Shown one piece after another: positions 1 through 9,202 of a DNA stretch of 64,000 nt; within the stretch, counting starts at the first letter, position 1; each line of letters opens with the position of its first letter. The stretch is taken from assembly GCA_005843825.1 (NCBI GenBank), contig SZXX01000027.1, forward strand, positions 20,759 to 84,758, read 5' to 3'. The stretch comes from Chlorobium sp. GTDB taxonomy: Bacteria > Bacteroidota > Chlorobiia > Chlorobiales > Chlorobiaceae. The notes beneath the pieces were generated by a model. The model did no database searches. It was not told where the DNA came from and saw nothing but the letters and a program-made list of their open reading frames with translations. A program made the position numbers and the translations under genes.

Positions 1-584
1 AGCTTATTGCAAGTCCCGCTGATCTCACGCATCTTTTTCTGGAAGCATACACGGCAATGCATTTTAATCCTGAAACCCATACGGATTGTCGTCCTGAACT
101 TCCCAAAGCATCCTATGATGACCTGCTCTCTTATTACAATCAGCGGTACCATGAACAATTGGATCGGTTTGCCATAAAAGATGCGCTGGAACGATTGATG
201 GACTGTACTATAGACCCTCAACAGGGAGGTAAATCACTGGATGAGCAATACCAATATCTGTTTGATAATTACGACCTCAATTCGTCAACAGAAAAGCCTT
301 TCATAGAATATCTTTATAAAAATGGTATTGCCTTACCAGACAAGGCACAATTCAATGTGCCGAAATGCTATGTCAGTGCTGATTTTGTCTACAAGACAGC
401 GATAGGCTTCACTCTGGTTTTTTGTGATGGGTCGGTACACGACAGGCAAAGTATCAAGGAAGATGACCTGCGCAAACGCCAGACTTGCAGGGACGCCGGT
501 TATGATGTGATTGAATGGCATTACAGGGAATCGCTCGAATTACTTATTGAGCGGCGGAAAGACATTTTCAGAAAAATACGCTGA
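1..584 (+). CDS. C-terminal end of a large DEAD/DEAH helicase of the DUF1998 type (partial)
   Basis: The reading frame is open to the left edge, so this is the 3' part of a gene that begins outside the window; the ATG at 57 is internal. The visible part has a segment beginning PELPKASYDDLLSYYNQ, typical of the region after the helicase core in long DUF1998-associated helicases. It ends with a small Vsr/DUF559-like nuclease-fold tail (FCDGSVHD, then GYDVIEW). The family unwinds or translocates on DNA in restriction-type defence. The stop lies one base before the ATG of the next helicase gene, so the genes are co-translated. The helicase motifs themselves are outside the window, so exact subfamily (DrmA-like or other) cannot be decided. 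Confidence 0.6.
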   Translation, partial: LIASPADLTHLFLEAYTAMHFNPETHTDCRPELPKASYDDLLSYYNQRYHEQLDRFAIKDALERLMDCTIDPQQGGKSLDEQYQYLFDNYDLNSSTEKPFIEYLYKNGIALPDKAQFNVPKCYVSADFVYKTAIGFTLVFCDGSVHDRQSIKEDDLRKRQTCRDAGYDVIEWHYRESLELLIERRKDIFRKIR

Positions 585-585
585 T

Positions 586-3417
586 ATGAATGTGACCGAA
601 TATAAACCCGGCAAACTGGTAACCTATCGCGACCGGGAATGGATTGTCCTTCCATCTGCCGATAAAGAGTTGATCATGCTGAAACCTATGGGTGGATCCG
701 ATGATGAAATTACAGGAGTTTACCTGCCACTTCAAATACCAGGTGACGATATCGCTGATGCAACTTTCCCGCCTCCAGAGATAGACGATCTTGACGATTT
801 CCAGTCAGCAAAGATGTTGTTTGATGCAACCAGGCTGTTATTTCGGAATGCCAGCGGCCCTTTCCGTTGTATGGGAAAACTGGGATTCAGGCCCCGATCG
901 TATCAGATTGTCCCGCTTGTCATGGCTCTCAAGCAGGATACGGTCAGGTTGCTGATAGCTGACGACGTCGGTATAGGCAAAACCATCGAAGCCCTGATGA
1001 TCATCAGGGAGATGCTTGAACGGGGAGAGATCAAACGGTTCGCGGTAATCTGCCTGCCGCATCTCTGCGAGCAGTGGCAGCAGGAGCTCAAGGACAAACT
1101 CGATATCGAAGCTGAAATCATTCGCACCAGTACCGCGGCAAGTCTCGATCGGAAGCTGCCGGATGACCGTTCGGTGTTTCACCATATTCCATATCAGGTT
1201 ATTTCCATTGACTATGTCAAGTCTGATACCCGGATGCGAATTTTTCTCAATGACTGCCCTGAGCTTGTCATTGTCGATGAGGTACATACTTGCGCCAAAC
1301 CTGCCGGAGCAACATCGAACTCCCAGCAGCAGCGCTACAGGCTGCTCCATGAGATTGCAAAAAAAGAGTTGCAACACCTTGTCCTTCTTACCGCAACCCC
1401 GCACAGCGGAAAGGATGCGGAGTTTCAGTCGATTCTCGGGCTTCTGAACCCTGAGTTTGAACGCTACGCGCTTGACCAGATTGACCAGACAAAGCGTCGC
1501 CGCATAGCCCGCCATTTTCTTCAGCGCAAACGGGAAAATATTCTCACATGGCACCGTACTTCAGGTGATGAAGAAACCCCCTTTCCCAAGCGTGATCCTA
1601 AGGAGATCGCCTATAAACTTTCCGAGCGATACGAGCAGTTCTATCGAGACATTCTCGAATTTGCCCGGGGAATAAGCAAAGAGGGTTCAAAGCATCGTTC
1701 GTCGAGAATCCGCTACTGGGCTGCACTGGCCCTGCTTCGCGGAGTGATGTCAAGCCCTGCTGCAGCAGTAGAGATGCTGCAGAACCGGCAGCAGAGAAAA
1801 CTTGATCAGGATGAGCGAGAGCTTTTCGCAGAACAGGAGAAAAATCCGCTCATTGAAACTCTCAGTGATGAAAATGATACCGGCAATACGGAACTGCTTG
1901 ATAATGCTGAGCTGAACAGCAACGAGATAGCGGCACTCTCGCTGCTTTGCGTCAAAGCTGAGCGATTGTCCGGAATTGAGCATGACTGGAAAGCAAAGCA
2001 GGCTATTGAATTTGTTAAAACCTGGCTTAAAGAGGGTTTTAACCCGATTGTCTTTTGCCGCTATATTGCAACAGCAAATTATATCGGCTCCCTGCTCAAA
2101 GCGGCATTGCCGGAATCGGTTGATGTGCAGGTTGTTACTTCTGAACTCGCCGATGAACAGCGCCGCGAAAAAATCAACCTGATGGCAGACTCCACTCAGC
2201 GGGTAATGGTTGCAACTGACTGCCTGAGTGAAGGCATTAACTTGCAGCAGCTCTTTACCGCTGTGCTGCATTATGATCTGCCCTGGAACCCGAACCGTAT
2301 CGAACAGCGGGAAGGCCGTGTTGACCGATACGGTCAGCGAGCGAAAGTGGTTAAAACCCTTTTGCTTTGGGGTGATGACAATCCGATTGACCGTATTGTT
2401 CTGAACATTCTTATCCGCAAAGTCCGGGATATCCAGAAGACGACCGGTGTCAGTATCTCTCTTGGTGACGATACAACCTCCATCATGGATGCGGTCATCA
2501 GGGATGTTTTGCTGGAAACCGAAACGATCAGGAATGGCCAGCAGATGACCCTCTTTGCCGACGAGTTGTTTACCAACGAACTTGAAGTTGCCCGAAAAAA
2601 AGCTGAAAACCTCCGTTCAATCTTTGCCCATGAAAGTATTGACAGTGATGCTATCAATCAAAGCCTTGATGAAATTGACGAGGCCATCGGTGACTCTCAC
2701 TCGGTTGAATCCTTTGTGCTTGCGGCGGTCGTGCACCTTGGAGGTTCTGTTCAGCGTGACAAAACCGGCTATCTGCTCACGCTGACCAATTTGCCTGAAC
2801 ATCTTAAAATTCATTTTTCATCCACATCATCAAAGCCGGTGAGAGTAAGCTTTGCATCACCGACCCCGGCGGGTTATCGCTATATCGGCAGAAACCATCT
2901 TTTCGTTGAACAATTGAGCCAGTTTCTGCTCTCACTTGCCTTTGAACCAAGGCAGGGTTACAAACGGATTGCACGAGCGGCGGTCATTCAAACCGATAGT
3001 GTGTCGATCAAAACAACCCTTGTGCAGTTCCGTGTTCGAAATGTCATCAGGGAAGTGAGCGGAAAACGGGAGGTGATTTCTGAAGAGATCTCTCTCTGGG
3101 GATACCGCGGCAGCGATGTGGCTTCCGGGGTACTTCCATCTGATGAAGCAAAAAAGCTGCTGCTTGAAGCCACGTCAAAGGCAAATCTTTCACTCGAAAT
3201 GCAGCAGAACATTTTCGAAACAGAGCAGATCGTGTTTCATGCAAAAGCCGGACAATTCAAGGATGAAGCTGAACTAAGGGCAGAACACCTTGTTGAGGCA
3301 CACGGAAGGTTCAAGGAGCTGGTTGGAGGCAAACGCTATGAAGCGGTTTATCCGGTATTGCCTCCGGATATCATAGGCGTCTACGTGCTGACCCCGGTTC
3401 CCCAAACTCTTTTTTAA
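586..3417 (+). CDS. SNF2/Rad54-type helicase of a restriction (DISARM-like) operon
   Basis: A 944-aa superfamily 2 DNA translocase. Motif I is IADDVGIGKT near residue 127, the Walker B box is VIVDEVH, motif III is LLTATPHSG, and the C-terminal RecA lobe carries VMVATDCLSEGINLQ and the arginine-finger motif IEQREGRVDRYGQ. The frame is open from 511, but the ATG at 586 is chosen because it directly follows the upstream stop and gives a natural N-terminus (MNVTEYKPGK). It resembles DrmD-like SNF2 helicases of DISARM and other helicase-methylase modules. It lies between a DUF1998-type helicase and an adenine methylase on the same strand, which points to a multi-gene phage-restriction system. Subfamily assignment is inference. 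Confidence 0.75.
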   Translation: MNVTEYKPGKLVTYRDREWIVLPSADKELIMLKPMGGSDDEITGVYLPLQIPGDDIADATFPPPEIDDLDDFQSAKMLFDATRLLFRNASGPFRCMGKLGFRPRSYQIVPLVMALKQDTVRLLIADDVGIGKTIEALMIIREMLERGEIKRFAVICLPHLCEQWQQELKDKLDIEAEIIRTSTAASLDRKLPDDRSVFHHIPYQVISIDYVKSDTRMRIFLNDCPELVIVDEVHTCAKPAGATSNSQQQRYRLLHEIAKKELQHLVLLTATPHSGKDAEFQSILGLLNPEFERYALDQIDQTKRRRIARHFLQRKRENILTWHRTSGDEETPFPKRDPKEIAYKLSERYEQFYRDILEFARGISKEGSKHRSSRIRYWAALALLRGVMSSPAAAVEMLQNRQQRKLDQDERELFAEQEKNPLIETLSDENDTGNTELLDNAELNSNEIAALSLLCVKAERLSGIEHDWKAKQAIEFVKTWLKEGFNPIVFCRYIATANYIGSLLKAALPESVDVQVVTSELADEQRREKINLMADSTQRVMVATDCLSEGINLQQLFTAVLHYDLPWNPNRIEQREGRVDRYGQRAKVVKTLLLWGDDNPIDRIVLNILIRKVRDIQKTTGVSISLGDDTTSIMDAVIRDVLLETETIRNGQQMTLFADELFTNELEVARKKAENLRSIFAHESIDSDAINQSLDEIDEAIGDSHSVESFVLAAVVHLGGSVQRDKTGYLLTLTNLPEHLKIHFSSTSSKPVRVSFASPTPAGYRYIGRNHLFVEQLSQFLLSLAFEPRQGYKRIARAAVIQTDSVSIKTTLVQFRVRNVIREVSGKREVISEEISLWGYRGSDVASGVLPSDEAKKLLLEATSKANLSLEMQQNIFETEQIVFHAKAGQFKDEAELRAEHLVEAHGRFKELVGGKRYEAVYPVLPPDIIGVYVLTPVPQTLF

Positions 3418-3456
3418 TAGCAGTGCTCAACGCATTCACGGAAAAACGTATACGAG

Positions 3457-6400
3457 ATGGCATTCAGCAGTATTATCATACAAGGCAATATCATCTCATC
3501 CGAGATCATCAACAAGATCCGCAGCGATGATGAAAAATTCCAGACACCGTCGGATTTTGCGCTCGACCGCAAGACTGCTGTTCGTGATGAAATCGGTGTG
3601 GCCTGGAACGCTGCAAAAGCCCACTACATGGCGTTTACGCTCCGCGCGGCACGTCTCCATGATGGCGACAGCGGCGCAAGTGAAACCCGCAACTCATGGA
3701 TGATCCCGTTGCTTCGCACTCTTGGCTACGATGTTGAAAAAGCACAGGCTGTCATCCACCCCGATACCGGAAAGAGCTATGCCATAAGCCACATTGCGGC
3801 CAACCTGAACGGTTTTCCCATCCACATCATGGGGTTGCGCGACGATCTCGATCGACGCAGGGAAACGGGTGGTCCCCGTCTTGGGCCTCATGCACTGGTT
3901 CAGGAGTATCTGAACAATACCGAGCACACATACGCTCTGGTAACGAACGGGCGCTTTCTTCGCCTGCTCAGGGATGCCACCCGGCTTGTGAGGCTGAGCT
4001 ATCTGGAGTTCAACCTCGAAAAGATGATGGAAGAGGATCTCTATGCCGATTTTGCCATTCTTTTCCGCTTGCTTCATGCCACCCGGATGCCGAAAAGTCA
4101 GGAAGAGTCCGAGAACTCGCCGATTGAATACTACCACCAGAAATCTCTCGAAGCAGGGTCATGTATTCGAAAAAACCTAAGCAAAGCAGTTGAAAAATCC
4201 ATACTCGATCTTGCCAATGGTTTTCTCCGTCACCCCGGCAATGAAGAGTTGCGGCAGCGGATTGCACAAGGCATCATGAATCCGGCTGACTTTTATGCGG
4301 AGCAGCTCCAGCTTATCTACCGTATCCTCTTTCTCATCGTCATTGAAGAGCGTAACCTTGTCTATGCGGAAACAAAGGATGAGGAGCTTCAGCGTCAACG
4401 CAAGCTCTACTACGACTACTACAGTATAGAACGCCTGCGTAAACTGGCGGCAAAGCTCCACTACGTTGATGGCCGAAAGCACGACCTCTGGCAGGGGCTC
4501 AAAGCTACATTCCGCCTTTTCGAAGATGGCTTCTACGGTGAGAGGCTTGGCATCAAGCCACTTGGCTCCGGTATCTTCAGTGCAGTTGCTCTCGGTCAAC
4601 TCCCGACACTCTCTCTCAGCAACGAAGCGCTTCTGAAGGTGATCCGCCGCCTCACCTTTTTCGAGAACGAACAGAAGCAACAGGTGCGGGTCAACTACTC
4701 TGACCTCGACGTCGAAGAGTTTGGTTCGGTCTATGAAGGGCTTCTTGAATATGACGCCGAATTCAGGGAGATCAACGGCACAACCCACTTCACCTTTAAA
4801 GAGGGCAAGGGGCGTGGTGAATCAGGCGCTCACTATACCCCCGAAGAGCTGGTCAAGCCGCTCATCAAATACTCGCTCGACTTTGTCATCGAAGAGAAGC
4901 TCAAGGCACCCAACCCCGAAGCCGCGCTCCTCTCTATAAGGGTGTGTGACGTAGCCTGCGGCAGTGGCCACATCCTCCTCTCCGCCGCCCGAAAGATCGC
5001 CATTGAACTGGCAAGGGTGCGTACCAGAGAAGAGCAGCCCTCACCAACCGCCATGCGCCATGCCTTGCGTGACGTCATCCGAACATGCATCTACGGGGTC
5101 GATAAAAACCCCCTCGCCGTTAACCTCTGCAAGGTGGCGCTCTGGCTCGAAGCCCATAACCCCGGCGAACCACTCAACTTTCTCGACCATCACATCAAAT
5201 GCGGCGACGCCATTGTCGGACTTGCCCATCAGGAGGAGCTTTTCCGGGGCATAGCTGACGAAGCCTTCAAGGCACTTCCGGGTGACGACAAACTGATCGC
5301 CTCTGCTCTGGCCAAACGCAACAAGATAGAGCGCAAACAGCGGGAAGCCGAAACCGGTTCGCTCGGGTTGCAGTTGATGCTCGGAGCAAACAACGAAGTG
5401 ATGCAGAAAATGGAGCTGCTGATGGGGCAGTTACGAACTTTCAACGCTATGCCGGAGGATACACCGGAAGAGATTGAGGGCAAAGCAAAAGCCTATCGCA
5501 ACCTCCAGAACGGAAAAATCCTTCATACTTTGAAGCTCCTTGCCGACATACAGGTGATGCAGTTCTTTGTGCCAAAAACCAATGAGCATAAAGAGGCGTT
5601 CGTGACCGACAAAACCTATTTCAGTTACCTTCGTGGCGGTCAGGCTGTTCCGTTTGCTTTTGAAGTTGATGTTTTTAACCAAGCTGATTCTCATCGATTC
5701 TTTCACTGGTTTCTTGAGTTTCCGGAGGTGCTTATAAATGGTGGATTTGATTGTCTTTTAGGAAATCCACCATATTTAGGGGGGACATATATCGCAACTA
5801 ATTTTGGTCATAATTATTTTGAATCATTAAAGTATTTATATGGCGGAACAAAAGGACGATGTGATTTGATTGCGTATTTTTTTAGAAGAATATTCGATCT
5901 TGTTAAAAGTAAAGGTTTTTTTTCTGTTATCAGCACAAATACAATTTCTCAGGGCGAATCCGCAGAGGGGTCGTTAAAGATTATTATTGATACTGGTGGT
6001 ATGATAAACTATGCCAAAACAAATTCTGTTTGGCCAGGAGATGCTACTGTTACAATCCATGTAATAAGTGTCATTAAAAACCGACTTGCAAGCGGTAAAA
6101 TATTAAATGGAGTAAGCGTTGATAATATTAATTACTTGCTCAAAAATGATGATTTTGACTTAAAGACATTTGATTTGAAAAAAAGCTCCCGTTTATCATT
6201 CAAAGGCACATCTGTTTATGGCGACGGATTTATTGTTGATGCAAAAGAAAAAGACAATCTTATTAATGCGGATTCTTTAAATGCAGATGTAATTTATCCA
6301 TACTTAGGAGGAAGAGAGGTAAATGAAAATCTTGAATCTATTGCACATCGATATGTAATAAATTTTTTTGATTGGGAAAAAGAGAAGGCGATGGAATATG

Positions 6401-7335
6401 TACTACCATTTCAAATAGTTGAAAATAATGTAAGAGCCTACAGGGAGAATATTATAAGAAATAGTCATCAAATACATGAGTACGACTATTGGAAGTTTTG
6501 GGATAAAAGACTTGATCATTATTTGGAGATTAAAGACTTTGATCAGGTTTTAGTCACTGCAAGAGTTAACAAAGTACTCGCGTTTGTTTTTGTTTCAAAC
6601 AAACAGGTGTTTTCTGACTCACTTGTTGTTTTCAAAGACAACTCCTATTCGCTTTTTTCTGTTCTACAATCTAATATACACTTCAGTTGGGTTGTAAATT
6701 TTTTTACAACTCAAGGGTCAACTCCTGTTTACATAGAATCCAAAGTGCTAAATAATTATCCTTTTCCTGAAGATATTTTTAATAATCAAGGCAGTGATAT
6801 TTGTACAATAGGAGAAAAATATCATCAATACAGAAAACGCATAACATTGTTAATGCAGCTTGGCCTCACAAAAACCTATAATCTTTTCCACGCCCAACTG
6901 CTGCGCCCGATAACACCGGATGAAGAACAACTTGACGACAAAACCCTTCAAAAACAACTCGGAAAAGATGCCGCACACCTGCGCAAACACCTCGCAAAAA
7001 CTCCCCGAACCATCACCTTTAACGAAGCTGTCAACGGCATCCAGAAACTTCGTAATCTCCATCTCCAGATGGACAACGCTGTCCTCGAAGCATACGGATG
7101 GTCAGACATCAACCTCCGCCACGACTTCTACGAAGTAGAATACCTCCCCGAAAATGACCGCATCCGCTATACCATCCACCCTGACGCTCGTCGCGAAATC
7201 CTCAAGCGGCTCCTTGAGCTGAATCACAATATTCACGATCAGGAAGTTGAGGAGGGGCTGTGGGAGAAGAAGGTGAAAAGTAAAGAAAAAAATATCGGAT
7301 CTGATAAAGACAGCCAAATTCGTATGAATATGTAA
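3457..7335 (+). CDS. Eco57I-like N6-adenine DNA methylase with AT-rich recognition domain
   Basis: A 1292-aa gamma-class adenine methyltransferase that would transfer a methyl group from S-adenosylmethionine to adenine N6. SAM motif I is DVACGSG at residues 498-504 and catalytic motif IV is NPPY at 770-773. A long helical N-terminal part precedes the catalytic core and a target-recognition region follows it. From about 5730 to 6850 the DNA becomes clearly AT-rich with many A/T third positions, then returns to the composition of the flanks, so the recognition domain was probably acquired by recombination. Position 39 bp after the SNF2 helicase makes it the modification (DrmMI-like) part of the same operon. 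No clear PD-(D/E)XK nuclease motif was found in it. Confidence 0.8.
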   Translation: MAFSSIIIQGNIISSEIINKIRSDDEKFQTPSDFALDRKTAVRDEIGVAWNAAKAHYMAFTLRAARLHDGDSGASETRNSWMIPLLRTLGYDVEKAQAVIHPDTGKSYAISHIAANLNGFPIHIMGLRDDLDRRRETGGPRLGPHALVQEYLNNTEHTYALVTNGRFLRLLRDATRLVRLSYLEFNLEKMMEEDLYADFAILFRLLHATRMPKSQEESENSPIEYYHQKSLEAGSCIRKNLSKAVEKSILDLANGFLRHPGNEELRQRIAQGIMNPADFYAEQLQLIYRILFLIVIEERNLVYAETKDEELQRQRKLYYDYYSIERLRKLAAKLHYVDGRKHDLWQGLKATFRLFEDGFYGERLGIKPLGSGIFSAVALGQLPTLSLSNEALLKVIRRLTFFENEQKQQVRVNYSDLDVEEFGSVYEGLLEYDAEFREINGTTHFTFKEGKGRGESGAHYTPEELVKPLIKYSLDFVIEEKLKAPNPEAALLSIRVCDVACGSGHILLSAARKIAIELARVRTREEQPSPTAMRHALRDVIRTCIYGVDKNPLAVNLCKVALWLEAHNPGEPLNFLDHHIKCGDAIVGLAHQEELFRGIADEAFKALPGDDKLIASALAKRNKIERKQREAETGSLGLQLMLGANNEVMQKMELLMGQLRTFNAMPEDTPEEIEGKAKAYRNLQNGKILHTLKLLADIQVMQFFVPKTNEHKEAFVTDKTYFSYLRGGQAVPFAFEVDVFNQADSHRFFHWFLEFPEVLINGGFDCLLGNPPYLGGTYIATNFGHNYFESLKYLYGGTKGRCDLIAYFFRRIFDLVKSKGFFSVISTNTISQGESAEGSLKIIIDTGGMINYAKTNSVWPGDATVTIHVISVIKNRLASGKILNGVSVDNINYLLKNDDFDLKTFDLKKSSRLSFKGTSVYGDGFIVDAKEKDNLINADSLNADVIYPYLGGREVNENLESIAHRYVINFFDWEKEKAMEYVLPFQIVENNVRAYRENIIRNSHQIHEYDYWKFWDKRLDHYLEIKDFDQVLVTARVNKVLAFVFVSNKQVFSDSLVVFKDNSYSLFSVLQSNIHFSWVVNFFTTQGSTPVYIESKVLNNYPFPEDIFNNQGSDICTIGEKYHQYRKRITLLMQLGLTKTYNLFHAQLLRPITPDEEQLDDKTLQKQLGKDAAHLRKHLAKTPRTITFNEAVNGIQKLRNLHLQMDNAVLEAYGWSDINLRHDFYEVEYLPENDRIRYTIHPDARREILKRLLELNHNIHDQEVEEGLWEKKVKSKEKNIGSDKDSQIRMNM

Positions 7336-7426
7336 AGACTACTTGCGTGGCTTTATGTTAATGCGAAATACATATTGTAGTTTAATTTGATAATTATTGA
7401 ATAATTAGAAACTAAAGTTATTAAGG

Positions 7427-8260
7427 ATGATAAATCAACAAATTGATGTTGCTTTAGGAAATAATTTACCAGAATCATCATGTTATGAGCGTAGTATTGT
7501 TGCGTTCTTAGATATTCTTGGGTTTAAGAACAAGGTTATGCAAAGTGAGAAAGATAACGGAGTTATCAAGATATTGGTGGACTCATTGAAGATATGTTCC
7601 GGGATTTCTACTGGAGGCAAAAAAGTCACCCAGGGAGAAGGTGTTGAAAGAAAAATCGATTTTCAAAGTCGATTTTTTTCAGATTCAGTAGTATTTTTTA
7701 TAAAAGATTCCCCGGCCGATATTTCTCATTTATTTTTGGTGATACGATATTTGCAAGATGAGTTATGGAAGAAAGGGTTATGTGTTAGAGGTGCAATTAC
7801 TATCGGAAATATGTATTGGCCATTGAGAGAAAATGGAGAAAAAGATATTACATTAGGTAATGCTTTAATAGAGGCGCATGAGCTCGAGTCGACTTGTGCA
7901 ATCTATCCTAGGATTGTATTGAGTGATAAAGCTTATGAGTATATTAGTGAATCAAATTGTGTTGCATATCCGTTCGGATTATTAGGGAAGTTAAAAGACT
8001 ATATTTTAAAAGATGAAGCAGGGATTTATTATATGGATTTACTTCATAAAAATATTAATCGTTCATCAGGAGAGTTTTTGGCAGAATATGAAGATGATTT
8101 TTCGATTAGATGGGAATTTGAAGACGCATCAAATCTCCCTATAGTTATAGCACTAGTAGAAAAAATTGTTGATGATAATATTGCGAATAGCGGTCAATAT
8201 ATAAGGTATAAATATCAATGGCTCGAAAAATATACTAAGAAGTCAAAGAATAAAATCTAG
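7427..8260 (+). CDS. Protein with class III nucleotide-cyclase-like motifs
   Basis: A 277-aa cytoplasmic protein with no signal or membrane segment. Three motifs sit in the order and rough spacing of a class III nucleotidyl cyclase: FLDILGF at 27-33 (first metal Asp, D29), FFSDSVVFF at 83-91 (second Asp, D86, on a hairpin) and RGAITIG at 121-127. GNALIEAHELES at 144-155 resembles the helix after the cyclase hairpin. In known cyclases these positions bind two metals and the nucleotide. The gene is AT-rich compared with the rest of the window, suggesting transfer. It is followed after 49 bp by a nuclease-like gene, so it may make a second messenger for that effector. Activity and nucleotide choice are inference; a non-catalytic role is possible. 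Confidence 0.5.
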   Translation: MINQQIDVALGNNLPESSCYERSIVAFLDILGFKNKVMQSEKDNGVIKILVDSLKICSGISTGGKKVTQGEGVERKIDFQSRFFSDSVVFFIKDSPADISHLFLVIRYLQDELWKKGLCVRGAITIGNMYWPLRENGEKDITLGNALIEAHELESTCAIYPRIVLSDKAYEYISESNCVAYPFGLLGKLKDYILKDEAGIYYMDLLHKNINRSSGEFLAEYEDDFSIRWEFEDASNLPIVIALVEKIVDDNIANSGQYIRYKYQWLEKYTKKSKNKI

Positions 8261-8309
8261 ATTAAATAGATTTATAATGTTGAGTTTTTCTAATTTATTT
8301 TAAAAAATT

Positions 8310-9113
8310 ATGGGTGTTAATATAGAAAAAGCTATAAAAGCGATTAATGAGCGTATGAATAGTGCGAATCATTCATTCATGAATTCTTTTTACAATAAAC
8401 AGCGCATCGATCCTGCTCTTGATTATGACGAAGATAAGGATATAACTGAATATTATGCAGAGAGCGCTTTTGTGGCGGTGCTCATTTTACTCGAACATTT
8501 GAATCTTACAGAAACATATAAGAATGTATCGATATTATTTGAATTAGCTAAGAAAAATGGATTTTCCGATAGTTCTATGGGGATTGATGACCCATATATA
8601 GACTCTATAGAAAAGTTAAGAATAATTGTTAATGGGATATCAAGTTTATATGGTTTAGACGATTCAGCCACTTCTGAGATGCATGACATAAAAGCGATCA
8701 TTAAACAGGCGCTTTATGTAATTTGTGATATAGCCCTTTTCAAAACTCAACCAAAAAACGAGGCTGATGTACATGATCGAATAGAATCGATACTCAAATG
8801 CTATTTCTCCGATCTCAAAAGGAAACCTTCTCTAACAAAGCCAATCAAGAATTTTGAACCAGATTCTGGCATTCCTTCAACACAAACACTCATTGAATAT
8901 AAGTTTGTAAATTCGAAAAAAGACGCAAAGCTCGTTGTTGACCAGATTCTTGCTGATACAAATGGTTACAAATCATCCAAATGGAAAAACTTGCTTTTTG
9001 TTATATATGAAACACATAGAGTTCTTCCAGAAAAGGATTGGAAGGCACTTTTGCATGAATGCGAACTTAGAGATAATTACGATATAGTTGTTTTGCCTGG
9101 AGATGCAAGTTGA
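8310..9113 (+). CDS. Protein with C-terminal PD-(D/E)XK (DpnII/MboI-like) nuclease domain
   Basis: A 267-aa protein with a mostly helical N-terminal half (1-170) of unknown function and a C-terminal domain from about 180. This domain reads as a restriction-endonuclease fold: D185 in PDSGIPS, then the strand TLIEYKF with E196 and K198 as an E-x-K pair, then helix KKDAKLVVDQILADT and the strand LLFVIYET. Similar domains are found as DNA-cutting effectors or orphan restriction proteins. The gene is AT-rich and follows the cyclase-like gene on the same strand, probably in one transcript. The pairing suggests a signal-activated nuclease, but neither ligand binding nor cutting can be shown from sequence. 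Confidence 0.5.
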   Translation: MGVNIEKAIKAINERMNSANHSFMNSFYNKQRIDPALDYDEDKDITEYYAESAFVAVLILLEHLNLTETYKNVSILFELAKKNGFSDSSMGIDDPYIDSIEKLRIIVNGISSLYGLDDSATSEMHDIKAIIKQALYVICDIALFKTQPKNEADVHDRIESILKCYFSDLKRKPSLTKPIKNFEPDSGIPSTQTLIEYKFVNSKKDAKLVVDQILADTNGYKSSKWKNLLFVIYETHRVLPEKDWKALLHECELRDNYDIVVLPGDAS

Positions 9114-9202
9114 AAAATAATATGACTAACACTTGATAGTGGGTCTATATCATATTTTTAACACCACTAAGAATTATTAATAATCAGAAGTAAATAAGCT
9201 TA

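Noticed and set aside
838..1554. 238-codon minus-strand frame
   Set aside because: It is antisense to the helicase core, whose motifs are clear on the plus strand.
4177..4788. 203-codon minus-strand frame
   Set aside because: It is a shadow of the methylase gene.
1..7335. A complete DISARM system
   Set aside because: Only helicase and methylase parts are seen; DrmB- and DrmC-like genes do not follow, so only DISARM-like is claimed.
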